64,000 bases of DNA, from the NCBI GenBank assembly GCA_038373865.1, contig JAXGGA010001058.1:107431-171430 (forward strand). Direction: 5' to 3'. The position numbers and the translations under genes are program-made. Source of the DNA: Uloborus plumipes (lineage: Eukaryota; Arthropoda; Arachnida; Araneae; Uloboridae). Below the pieces are notes generated by a model. The model saw nothing but the letters and a program-made list of their open reading frames with translations, had not been told where the DNA came from and searched no databases. Shown here in pieces: positions 12,831 to 24,446 of this stretch. Within the stretch, counting starts at the first letter, position 1. The number at the start of each line of letters is the position of its first letter.

Positions 12831-13942
12831 CTTCATTCAATGACATTTAAGGTGTTGATTGGGGAACAAATATTTAGGTTTTACACAACAATAATAGAAA
12901 AAAAGAAAAAAAATGGATTTTTCCATTTTGGTACACTTGAAAAGCAGCAACCGACGCTGCTTTATTATCTCCGTATCTATGCAATGCTTAGTATGCAAAA
13001 CACCCCCGTACCTCCCCATTTTCCCCCTTCGCGTCAGCCAAAGCGACGGCGGAGGCAGAATAAAAACTGCCTCTGGCGTATCCGACGAGAATCAACTCGA
13101 AGGCTACACTCTTTCTCTGCCGGTCTCTTCGATTCTCCGCTGCAATTTGGGGACGTTATGTGCAGGGCGGTAAACTTGAGCAAAATTCTCAACGGTTTTG
13201 GCATCTTGATTCTTTTTTTTTATGGTGTATTTTTTTTTTCTATGAAATGTTTCCGTAATTTTTAAATGTTTCGTTTTTTCATTTGTCACATTATTTCTTA
13301 TGCTTAAGTTCAAACCTCAAGACAGGTACGTAACTAGAGGGGGGCAGACGGGGCTCGTGTCCCGGGCGCTGAACTGGCTTAGTAACTGCATAATTTTTTT
13401 TTATCATTTTTTTAAGACAAATTTTTAAAAACCAGCTCTCATTAAAAAAAAAAAAAGCTCAATTCAGACACAGATTAATTTCTCTCATTCTTTGAGAAAA
13501 ATCTAGCAATATAATAATGGAAATTCAGTTCAAAGTGTTCTCTTTTTCAGAAAATGCTGTATGGTTTATTATAAATTGAACTCATATGAGAAATTTTAAA
13601 CCTACTATCAATCTAATTTTGGCACCCTCAGGTCCAGTATTAAGGGGCAAGCAGTACAAGCAGCCACTTGGGGGAGCCAAATGGAGGAAGGCGCTAATAC
13701 AGCCGATTAAAAAAAAAACTGTTGGGAGAAATGTTAAATGTAAAAACAGAGAGAGGTTTTTTTTTTTTGTTCACCTTCTAAGTTTTATCATTTATGAAGT
13801 GGACTTCAGAAAGGAGAGAGGGGCTCATTCTTTAACCATGTAAGATTTTTCAGCAACTGCTTTAAGTATTAAAGTTTATATAAGTAAATATTTTAAATAT
13901 ATATTTCTGAACAATTTGAATAATAAAAATGACCGATTTTAA

Positions 13943-16884
13943 CCCATTAATGCCTGACATTTTTTTTTCCAAAGATATTTTGTATACTGGTTACAAACAG
14001 TGTTTAATGGACGGGAAAAATAATAAAAAAATTATTATGTCAAAAATAATTGTTTTATTAAGAGCCGTTTTTTTTAAGAATCAGGCAGTCAAAAAACTCG
14101 ACATTTTTGATTTTGCTGAAAATTTCAGAATATAATCTTTATTTAAAATCATTAAACACGTGTTTTTTTATTTTTGCAAAAAAAAATTTTTTTCTTTCCG
14201 TTTTGGGAGGTCAAAGTTGGACTTTGCTCTTTTTTTCAGTAAAAACATGCCAACTTAGATAAGCCAATACTTTTTGCTTTAGCAGTGAACCGTGGAACTG
14301 ACAATTATTTTGTGTTCTACAATACCCCTACTAAGTGTAAGTACCGAAATATTTGTGGACGACTCTTACCGCAAAGGTCAGAGGTCACTCAAAGTTGTAC
14401 GAAAAAAAGTTTTTTTATGCAACTTTGACCGACCAAATCTTATAGTGGAAACAGTGAAACACTGTAGTGTTACATATCAGTAAATACCCACTAAAGAGCA
14501 CTATCCAAAAACATGAAGATATGTGTTGTTGATATTTTGCACATTGAAATATTTGACTCTGAAATTGAAGAAATTGCAAAATTACCTGACTTTGAGGGTC
14601 ATTATCTTCTTGCAGCATGAGTGAAGAAATATAAAACTAGCTGGAGTAGAAGCCTTTTTTGTCCCAGAAACACAATCAGTTAACAAACCTATGGCTACTC
14701 TTTCAGTTTTTGCATAACTCAGCTCTAAACTTTGAAAAATGAGTGTTTTTCGGCGTTAAGAAAAAAGGCCAATTACCTGTTTTAAAATAGGTATTGCTAT
14801 TATTTGTAGCACTATTATATCCCAATTTCCTAACTAGCTGAAATGGCATCTAAAGATGGTTATACAGTTGAAACCAAATTGAAAATGAATTCTCGAAAAT
14901 ACTCAGTATACATCAAAAACCATCTTTTTTTATTTGTCCAGGCGACGTTTTTTTTTTTTTTTTTTTTTTTCTTGTTATAGCTCTTTATTCCGTTCGGTTC
15001 CAACATGGTAAGCAATTTATGTACTTCTTGTCGTTTTAGTTGCTGTAAAACTGAAAAGTAATGTATCTTAAGTCTGATATAAAGTAATATATCTTGTCAT
15101 ATCAAGTTTATAATGTAAGAGAACATTTTGAAATGGATAATAGACCTAATCTAAAAAAAAAAAAAAATACTTGTTCAGCTGCGCCCTCTTGCTCGATGTC
15201 GTGAATGTCATCAAAAATTTCCAGACCAGCACCGAGGGGCTTTAATGTACCAAGATTTTTAGGAAGTGACATTCTGCTAAAGAGGCTTCTGATTTGTGAA
15301 AAAGTTGAGTTTTTGATAACATTCACAACATAGACCAAGAGGGCACAGCTGAACCAGGAGGGCACAGCTGAACCAAGAGGGCACAGCTGAACAGAAGTTT
15401 TTTTTTTTTTTTTGGATTATGTTTATTGTCCATTTCAAAATATTCTTTTAGCATTATAAACTTAATATGACAGGATATATTGTTTTATATAAGACTTAAG
15501 ATACATTGCTTTCCTGTTTTACAGCAACTAGAACGACAAGAAGTACATAAATTGCTTATCATGTTGGAACCGAATGGAATAAAGAGCTATAACAAAAAAA
15601 AACGTCGCCTGGACAAATAAAAAAGATGGTTTTTGACGTATACTGAGTATTTTCGACAATTCATTTTCAATTTGGTTTCAACTGTATAACCATCTTTCGA
15701 TGCCATTTCAGCTAGTTAGGAAGTTGGGATATAATAGTACTACAAATAATAGCAATACCTATTTTAAAACAGGTAATTGGTCTTTTTTCTTAACGCCAAA
15801 AAACACTCATTTTGCAAAGTTTAGAGCCGAATTATGCAAAAACTGAAAGAGTAGCCATAGGTTTGTTAACTGATTGTGTTTCTGGGACAAAAAAGGCTTC
15901 TACTCCAGCTAGTTTTATATTTCTTCACTCATGCTGCAAGAAGATAATGACCCTCAAAGTCAGGTAATTTTGCAATTTCTTCAATTTCAGAGTCAAATAT
16001 TTCAATGTGCAAAATATCAACAACACATATCTTCATGTTTTTGGATAGTGCTCTTTAGTGGGTATTTACTGATATATAACACTACAGTGTTTCACTGTTT
16101 CCACTATAAGATTTGGTCGGTCAAAGTTGCATAAAAAAACTTTTTTTCGTACAACTTTGAGTGACCTCTGACCTTTGCGGTAAGAGTCGTCCACAAATAC
16201 TTCGGTACTTACACTTAGTGGGGGTATTGTAGAACACAAAATAATTGTCAGTTCCACGGTTCACTGCTAAAGCAAAAAGTATTGGTTTATCTAAGTTGGC
16301 ATGTTTTTACTGAAAAAAAGAGCAAAGTCCAACTTTGACCTCCCAAAACGGAAAGAAAAAATTTTTTTTTGCAAAAATAAAAAAACACGTGTTTAATGAT
16401 TTTAAATAAAGATTATATTCTGAAATTTTCAGCAAAATCAAAAATGTCGAGTTTTTTGACTGCCTGATTCTTAAAAAAAACGGCTCTTAAGGAAACAAAA
16501 ATTGTCCCTTAAAAGTTAAGATAGACCCCAGAGGGTACATACTTGTTTTACTGATTTTTTTTCTGCCTACGATATAGTATTGAAAAAGACATTTTATAAG
16601 AAGAAATAAAATTAGCAATTAGCATAAACTGGGAAGCTGGGAATAACTTTGAAAACTTAGCTGTTTTTCTTGAGATTGTGAACGATATAATTTTTGATGA
16701 AGGTCATATTAAAACTGCTACGGAATACACTTTACAATGGTTATGTGCTGCAATCTGTTAATAACGAATTGAAACAATATCAAGGTACTAATTGAACACC
16801 ATTATTTGGTTGAAATGTTCATTTTGGGGAAATTCAGACCCTTTTTTGGACCGTCCCTAAAAAGGGACGCTAGGCATTAATGGG
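13943..16884. mobile_element. piggyBac-type MITE, copy 1, split by a hairpin element
   Basis: The ends are CCCATTAATGCCT and, inverted at the right, CCCATTAATGCCTAGCGTCC. TTAA flanks both sides (13939-13942 and 16885-16888). CCC...GGG ends with a TTAA target fit piggyBac-type elements. Without the insert at 14062-16486 the element is about 515 bp and matches the copy at 38512-39013 in opposite orientation. No transposase is present. Confidence 0.85.
14062..16486. mobile_element. 2.4-kb TTAA-flanked hairpin element
   Basis: The ends GAGCCGTTTTTTTTAAGAAT are perfectly inverted, and TTAA flanks both sides (14058-14061 and 16487-16490). The arms are about 1.09 kb each and nearly identical; the mirrored frames 14292-14483/16066-16257 and 14415-14618/15931-16134 reflect this and are not genes. 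A ~240-bp asymmetric loop holds three tandem 'gagggcacagctgaac' units and one inverted relative. The sister host copy at 38512-39013 is uninterrupted at the corresponding site, which proves insertion. Confidence 0.85.
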
Positions 16885-18570
16885 TTAAAGTAAATCACTT
16901 GATCGGGTTTCCGAATAGAAAGTGAACAAAGCAATATTTTTCTTAGTTAATGTAAGAATTACATTTTGGCTACTTTTGGTCAATCACTGCAATACGGGGT
17001 TGGCGTTGAGGGTAGAGTTAAAGAAATCCAATCACTACGTAAGAATTTTGTAAAAGATGAGAAACATTTTGTTCCTGGAAATTATAACGTTGATAAAAAG
17101 TACCAATTTTCAAATTTAAATTCTAATAATAGTTTCAAATAAATAAATTGTACAGAATGTTTTTCAGCCATAATATGCGATGTTTCGTAAAATATTTAAT
17201 AAACAAATGCTAATTTATAAACATTTATTCAATAATTCTCGTTCCTTTCCTTACACAGTAAAGTTTAGGATTTCTAAGTTTTTTTTTTTTTTTAATTTCA
17301 TTGTGCACTTCTTTTAATGCTGAATATTGGACAGTTTAAATGTAAAATTTACATTTTTTTACTTAAGAATTTTTCTAAAGTGAAATTCATGAAAATATGT
17401 TAAGGAAAAAAGTGTATGTATGAAAAAAGTGTTTAAGGCTTTTAAAATATCTTTAATTTCAAGTAGTTTTCAAGCGTATAAACTACAATATGCAATATGA
17501 AAAGGAAAACAATTACTCATTTGGTATTTAGTTAATTTATGACTCTTTTTAAGCAATTGGAAGCATTACTTTTCTGTTTTTCTTTTTTTCTTATTTTTAA
17601 AATAAAAATTACTGAAAAACTTGAGATAAACTGAATAAAGATGTAACTCTCCTTTTACACGATTCCCAATTTTTTAATTCTGAATTCAAAAAACTTTTTG
17701 TTTTGAAAGTATTTAAGGTTACTCAGCTAGTATTCATTATTGTTATTATTATTATCATTATTGTCTAAGTTATCATTTGATGATATATTAAAAACTTCTG
17801 CAGCCAAAAAGCTCGCAAAATAAAATTCTAATGTTTTTGTTATTTAATGTAAGTGGTGTAAAGCTGAAACTAAATAGAAATGTATTTAAAATGTCTCTTT
17901 ATTTTTAGTCTTTTAATGAATAAGAAAATATTATTTTCCAAAATTTTAATCTATTAATTTTGATTCAGCCCTCATATACTTCGATATCATTTTATAAATC
18001 TTTTCACGTTGAAATCGTTACAGTATGAACAAAGAAGTCTATGAGCTATAAGCTATTCTCATATTGAAATGAGTGAGAAGTTTTAGAATTAACTTGACAT
18101 TTTAACTTAAAAACTTTTGTTAACTGTGATAAGCATATGTATGAGAAAATGGAGCACTAAAACCAATGCGTGTCGGTGGTCGGTCTGGCCCGATATTCAG
18201 GGGTGTGAAGAGGGAAAACTTGTCCCTTTGGCTTTAAGAAAGTATTGTATGTATTTAGTTGTGCTTTTTTGCTCATTTTCTATGTAATATACGTTGAGTA
18301 TACCCTTATGCAACGGTCCAGACGTTGGCGTTATCATTTTTTTCGACAAATATTTTATTTTATTTTCGGGGGGGGGGGCGAAGCAGAGTCTTGCCCCTGT
18401 TCGAAAATGGCCTAGTTACGTCCCTGCCTCAAGATAGTTGTTCCGTTTAAACTTTTTGAAACTAAAAAACTTACGAAGAAAAGCGACAAAATATTGAAAA
18501 ATTTATATCATTTGTGTGGAAGTCAAGTTTAAAAATTAGCTTTTGGAGTTGACAAGGATGCATTCAACAG

Positions 18571-19292
18571 TAGGGATGCACCGATTAATCGGCCATAATC
18601 AGCCACTTTGCCGATTATTAATAATCGGCAAAATGGGGCCGATTAATCGGCTGAAAAATATTTTTCAGATAGAATTCTTTAAAGTATACTTTCACTAGAA
18701 AACTATGATGAATAATTTTATTAAAAGTGATAATAATCCTCTCAGTTGATATAAAGTTTTTTTTAATTACTTCTCCTACTTTGAATAAATATACAAAGAC
18801 AATGATGCAACATTTTTCATGTGGCGATAAATTTCTCCTTAGCATAGCTTTCAGATAACCTCTAATTTTCAAAGAATACAAGTATTGAATTAAATTGCTA
18901 CTGATTACTAAAATATATGAATTAAAAGTACTACTAAATTAGAGTGTTCAGTTCACCACACACTCCCCCAGCCCTCCTTTTTTTTTTTATAAATTTTTAT
19001 TTCCAATTAACATAACTAACAATGTGTTAATAATATTATTGACACTAATATGAAAATTGGTTCTAAGAAATTTGATAAAATATTGAAATTATTTTGTGAA
19101 AACTAGGAAAATGGAAAAAAATCTTCTCCCAGAAATAAATTATTTACTATTTCTAAACTTGGAATTGTATAAGAGATAAAAAACAATGATGCTAAAAGTG
19201 GTAGTAGAAAAACAGTAATTCTTATCATTAATCGGCTCAGCCGATTAATCGGTAACCGGTAATCGGCCAATTTGCTTATCGGCGCATCCCTA
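18571..19292. mobile_element. hAT-type MITE, copy 1 (722 bp)
   Basis: It begins TAGGGATGCACCGATTAATC and ends with the inverse (TAGGGATGCGCCGATAAGC). The flanking 8-bp duplications are TTCAACAG and TTCAACAA. The ends are dense in CGATTAATCGG and 'gccgattat' palindromes. The interior is AT-rich; the 87-codon frame (18618-18881, -) has no family resemblance. Copy 2 is at 32080-34091. Confidence 0.88.
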
Positions 19293-19523
19293 TTCAACAA
19301 TATAGAAAAAAAGTACCGAAACTTTTAGACATAATAAGACGGATAGCAGATTTAGTAGGTATTTATGGGAACTATTTTTTTGTGACAAATGTATAAAAAA
19401 TGTACTTGATTTTATTTTTGAAAAGTGAACTGAACTAACTGTTTCCAGAAACTGATGTTGCTGCAGTTAATTTTGACTATACCAGCCAGTAGAGTGAATA
19501 TTTTCGGCCATAAAAAGAACTAA

Positions 19524-19721
19524 GGGCCGAATTCAAGTGAAACACCATTGCAATCGCTTCGAAGCGATCGCAATAGACCTAACTTGCAATCGCTACTGGA
19601 AGTCGAATAACATTAGAATCGCATCTCGTAGCGATTGTAACGTTTCACTTGAATCCAAATTTGGGAATTTGCGATTGCATTGGTGAGTTGCGATCGTCCG
19701 TGTTTCACTTGAATTCCTGCC
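19524..19721. mobile_element. Harbinger-type MITE, copy 1 (198 bp)
   Basis: The inverted ends are GGGCCGAATTCAAGTGAAAC at the left and GGCAGGAATTCAAGTGAAAC (inverted) at the right. A TAA duplication flanks both sides (19521-19523 and 19722-19724). A TWA target of 3 bp fits PIF/Harbinger. The inside has several 'caatcgct' and 'agcgatcg' motifs. The larger relative spans 34975-48013. Confidence 0.75.
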
Positions 19722-20396
19722 TAAGAGCAGCAAAAGGAATAGAATGACAAATTAATAACTTTTATTTCTTGATTTGATATCCATAGAAAAAGAAAGTGAA
19801 CAAAATGTAACACTACCCCACTTTCAATTTTTATGAAAGTCACAGATATTTTCACCACAATGAAAGAAAGAAGAATGAATTATCTATAGAACCAGATGAA
19901 AATCTTTGTATATATGTTTATGCTAGGGACTACGTAATTATCATTCATATTCATACTGCTTTATTACGGTTAACAGCATATGCTTTTTTTAGCCTACTTT
20001 CCCGTTAAAAATAAGAGACGAAAAAAGTAATAAAAGTAGGTTAATGCATCTAAAAAATGTCGCCAAGTCCAAAAAATATCGCCAAGTTCAAAAAATATCG
20101 CCAAGTCTAAAACAAAGTCAAAAAGAAACAAAAAAAAAAAAAGAAAGAAATATCGAAAAATTTAAAATTTGAAAGAAGGGTATTGAGATGGGGAATTTGT
20201 GTGTCGGTCGGTCGGTCGGTCGGTCCTGTCGGTCTGTCTGCCCCCCCCCCCCCCCAATAACTTTTGAATGAACATTCCAATTTGAAAGAATTTTTTTTTT
20301 TTTTTGGAAAGATCTCGGCGAGTACAGCTCATTCCCATATTTGATTTTTCGATTTGAATAATTTTTGGTTCAACTTTGAACCGTTCAAACAACCTG

Positions 20397-23300
20397 TAGT
20401 CCAGTAACCTAGTATATCATAAGTTGCATCAAATGGTGGTAGAAGGTTTCTTTTTTTTATCTTGCTTGGGATGTGACCAGGATGAAAAATCCAAGTTTTC
20501 GACCTCGGCAGCCCCCCGGATCATTTTTGAAAATCCACAAAACTGCTAATTTTTCGCACTTTTTTTGCTTTTTCCCTATTTTGACCATGGAGGAGTCCAG
20601 TTTCGGCAAATATCATATTTACGCATTTAAACTAGATTAAATTTCCTACACTTTGAAAAAAAAAATGAAGTTCCTAGTTATAATAGTTTTCAAGATACAG
20701 CTTTCCCAAGTTTCGCAAATTTTCAAAAATTTAAAAATTTTTAACGAATTTTCATGTTTTATTATGTGCTAGCCACCAAGGCGGCAAGGGTAGCCACCAC
20801 GGAGGCCACCCTGACCTCCCTTCCTTGTAAAAACTGCCTGCGGTGTGTTGATGTGCACAGCCTTCGGCGATGTACTTTGGGTTTTTAGCATAGCGCACTT
20901 CTAGAACCATTTCATTCTCAACACTGCACTTCGGAGAAGTTTGGACCCCTCTGGAGATGGCAGGGAAAAGCGGAACTGTATTGTAAGAGGGGAGAGGTCA
21001 CTATTAACAACAAGAGGACTGATATTGAAATACAAAATTTATTTAACAAACGATTTTAACAATGATATACAAAAATGGTAAATGAAATTCAAGAAAAACA
21101 AAATGAGAATTAAAGGTATTTCCTCCTTTTAGAAGGACCAGGGGGGGGGGTCAAGCAAAACCGAAAGTTATTTTCCTTCAATGCCATTTTCCTCGTCCTG
21201 CACCTCCTGAAACGGGATGAAAATACCTAAATGTTGATTATCTCAAAAAAAAAAAAAAAAAGGGATTTTGAAGACAATGTTTTTATGTTGGGGACTTAAA
21301 GGATATTGACGTTATGACAATCTCAAAACTGGCATGCAATAACCATGTTTTTCCCTCAGTGTCATGGAAAATATATATATATACAACACACTTGCAATTC
21401 TTTGTCAAGAAGTTCTGATCTAAATCCAGCACATTTATGGGAAAGTATTAATTAATAGAAAGGAATAATACGAGTGTTATTACCTGAAACTGTTCCTCGA
21501 CTTGTTCTAGAGCATCTCCGGCAAGTTGGCTTGGAGAGTCGAGCAGCCTATTCAACTCATCGTCGAGCTCGTCCAAATCATTGGTAATGACATCGACATC
21601 TATCGCAATTTCAGGTCGGTTTTCCCCGGACTTCTCATTGCAGATTCTGCACACAATTGAACACTTCAAACCTGCCTTCCGGCAGCTGAAAGCATTTCTG
21701 CATCCCTTCTTGCAACTACAGGAAATCATCTTCAGTAGGTTTTCGGGGGCTACTTCTTTCGACAACATCTTTGGAGAAAGGTCTTGATCTGTAGTAATCC
21801 ATCCCCATCCGAGAGGATTCTTTCTGTAACCCAGTCACTGCTGCACCTGGTGGTATGTACGAAGTAAATGTTGTTTTGCAGCATCTTGCGCAGGAGGAAG
21901 TCTAGCCAGATTGAAACTGGTCTTGGTTGCAGCCTTTGTAAAAAGTTGGTAACGCTGGTCGCTGAGGTTTTGACTGGAGCTTTTTCCACCATACAGCTCA
22001 ATGATTATTTTCTCCTCGGCTTCGGCCACTTAGTCGGGTGTTGTGTTGAGGCGGGATCAGAGAACACTGCAGCTTTCTCTTTCAGGTCTGCATGCTTCTG
22101 CAGTATTTCAAATAACTTCAGTTTCCCTTGGCCGAAGAAACACGAGGTTGTATGACAACCACTGAACGCGTGAGTGAAAGTGATGAGCTGATTGTCCGCA
22201 GTTGTTGAGGTGGTTGAGTACAAAGCATCTGGTGTTTTGCCTCTTCCACACTTCTTAAGATATATGGTACCTTGTGTGGGCCTCCTGAGACCAGTGAGGA
22301 TTACCAACAAGTCGGTGTCCTCTCCTGCAATAATCACAATCTGAAAATCAGAGGCCTTTTTCATAGCTGTAGTTATTATTAGCGTACCAGCATCTTCTTC
22401 AGCCTGGAAAACTTCAATGTTGTTCACTGACACTTATCGGCATGCTCTTCAAGGTAAGCAAATATGATCTCCATGGCTTCATCAACGGTAGACTGCCGAT
22501 GAGCACCTCTTGGAAGCCCTTTGGATGGTGCTCTGTATAGCATCCTTTGGCAAAACAGATGGTATCTTGAATCGAGTGAAACCAAATCAGTATCCTCTGA
22601 AATTCGTTCCTTAATTTACAGCGCCCATTCGCCACCTCTTCGTTCAGCTGCCCTCAGTATGTTTGAGATCAAATTTTTCTCAACAGTGATCACAGTATTT
22701 CTTTTTTCTGCCGGTTTTTTCTTCTGAGATTCAATGAAATCTTTTGTTATGACTTCTCCACATAAGAAACACTGTTCTCTAAAATTGAACTTCACAGAGA
22801 AAGCTCTGGTTACCCGTATCACATTTGTATCTCCACGATTAATAGCTGCGCTGATCAACTTAGGATTGTTGTAACGCTTCTGACATGCTGAATGTACATA
22901 AATCTCAGTCAAACGTTTCAATAAAAGTTGATTGTCATTATTTTTTAATTTAACACTGGACGCATGTAGGGTTTTAACTCCTTTTTCTTTCTCCAGCACT
23001 ATTTCACCTTTATCCAAACTCTCATTGCATATGAAACACGTAGAGCTCGCGGACGGTTCAGACTCCGACATGATGATTTTTCGTTCAGCTAAGCAAACTG
23101 CTATCAACAAAGCCACGACTCCAAACGACTAATAGAACCGTTGAATAGTTCTATTTAAAAAAAAAAGGGGGGGGGGCAAACTCCCCTCACTGCGGATTTA
23201 AAATTATCAAGGGAATCTAAAAGCCAGAGCTTTTGCATAAATGACCAACTATCTCGTCCATTGATCAAATCCAGTTGAAAATTAAGGGAGCTTGAAAAGC

Positions 23301-24446
23301 GGCTCGCCCCTTCCCTCTCCTCCCCATTGAAGAAACAGCTGCTTATCAAAGGAACAATATGGTAGGAATGTGATTTGAACTAGAATGTTACCTGGACAGG
23401 TCCATCCAATGATAGCTATAGAAGGGTTCGACTGCTTGTCTCAGACATAGAAAAAAGTATTGGACTCTTGAAAAGTTGGAAATTCCGACGTTTTTGCACG
23501 TTTTGAAGTGTGTGGACTTCATTTCTTTCTTTGTGCATTTCTTTCCACCTTTACTGAATGCTGGTCGATAAACGTGATTATGATTACTGATTAAACGGAA
23601 ATAGTTACGTATTTTATGATTATTAAATTTATATTCATTTACTTTTTTACTAAGACATTTTTGAAAAAATGTTTGTTTCACTAACTCATTTCAGACAGGA
23701 TATTGAAGGCATTCAGACACTTGCATATGTGATGAAACAAGGAAATAAATTTAAAATTTTCGAGTTTGGAGAATTTTGCGAAATTTTGAGAAACTGTGTC
23801 TCAAAAACTAGTCTGACTAACTGGCCCGTTTTGGTTTAAAATAACAGCAAATTTAGACTAGTTTAAATTTCTAAAATATGATGTAGTCGGCGCTGCGAAG
23901 ACCCCCAAGTACATTGTTGAGAATAAAATGGTCCTAGAGATGTGCTGTGCTGAAAACGCGAAGTACACCGCCGAAGGCGGCGCACAAAACCCTCTGCAGG
24001 CGGTTTTCATAAGGTAGTAAGGTCAGGGTGGCCTCAGCGGTGGCTACTCTTGCCGCCTTGGTGTCTAGCACACGATAAAACATGAAAATTCGTTAAAATT
24101 TTTAAAATTTTGAAAATTTGCAAAAATTGGGAAAGCTGTATCTTAAAAACTATTATAGCTAGAAACTTCTTTTTTTTCAAAGTGTAGGAAATTTAATCTA
24201 GTTTAAATGTGTAAATATGATATTTGCCAACACTGAGCTCCTTCATGGTCAAAATAGGGAAAAAGCAAAAAAAGTGCGAAATATTAACAGTTTTGTGGAT
24301 TTTCAAAAGTGATCCGGGAGGCTGCCGAGGTCGAAAACTTGGATTTTTCATCCTGGTTACATCCCATGCAAGATAAAATAAAGAAACCTTCTACCACCAT
24401 TTGATGCAACTTAGCCCCCCATGTTCAGGACAAGGTTACTGGACTA
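20397..24446 (-). mobile_element. 4.05-kb DNA transposon with ~550-bp TIRs, CTG duplication and a PIN/CXC-type gene
   Basis: The terminal inverted repeats start TAGTCCAGTAACCT on both sides and run about 550 bp (20397 to ~20945; ~23890 to 24446). A 3-bp CTG duplication flanks them (20394-20396 and 24447-24449). Removing the insert plus one CTG gives 'caaacaacctgtcccgcg', which aligns without gaps to 'caaacaaccggttccgcg' in locus A. The only cargo is a decayed gene on the - strand. The ends and target do not match a superfamily I can name; CACTA-type and Harbinger-type elements also make 3-bp duplications but have different ends. Confidence 0.85.
21448..23116 (-). pseudogene. decayed PIN/FEN1-like nuclease plus CXC-domain transposon gene
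   Basis: I see three blocks on the - strand. (1) 23116-22616 and onward to about 22420: a Cys-rich N-terminal region (CFICNES, QCFLCGE), a stop at 22616-22618 after GGEWAL, then DLVSLDSRYHLFCQ. (2) 22433-22005: EVFQAEEDAGTLI, IIAGEDTDLLVIL and FSGCHTTSCFFGQGK, resembling the acidic nuclease core and helix-hairpin-helix of PIN/FEN1-like proteins. (3) 22029-21448: LPPAQDAAKQHLLRTYHQVQ, a TGA where Trp is expected (21835-21837), then a Cys-rich CXC (tesmin/TSO1-like) block CSCKKGC...CRKAGLKC. Full-length relatives, as I remember them, have several hundred more residues between blocks 1 and 2, so an internal deletion near 22420 is likely. One frameshift lies between blocks 2 and 3 near 22010-22030. 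Whether the protein acts as the transposase is unknown. Confidence 0.75.

Larger units (their letters stand above)
13323..18426. mobile_element. hAT-type element, 5.1 kb including nested insertions
   Basis: The left end CAGGTACGTAACTAG and the right end, read inverted, CAGGGACGTAACTAG are flanked by a perfect 8-bp duplication CCTCAAGA (13315-13322 and 18427-18434). That duplication is diagnostic of the hAT superfamily. The element's own DNA is 13323-13938 and about 16889-18426. I see no transposase, so it is non-autonomous. A 14-bp G/C run sits near 18368. A nested TTAA element accounts for 13943-16884. Confidence 0.85.

Noticed and set aside
12795..13265. 156-codon + strand frame
   Set aside because: It starts inside a hAT-like terminal hairpin and overlaps frames in all directions; no domain.
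14292..16257. Four mirrored frames of 63-67 codons
   Set aside because: They are paired by the inverted repeat of the TTAA hairpin element and are not conserved proteins.
10373..20392. Frames with RQTDRPTDRPT repeats at 10373-10648 and 20162-20392
   Set aside because: They translate the (GTCGGTCT)n part of the satellite head.
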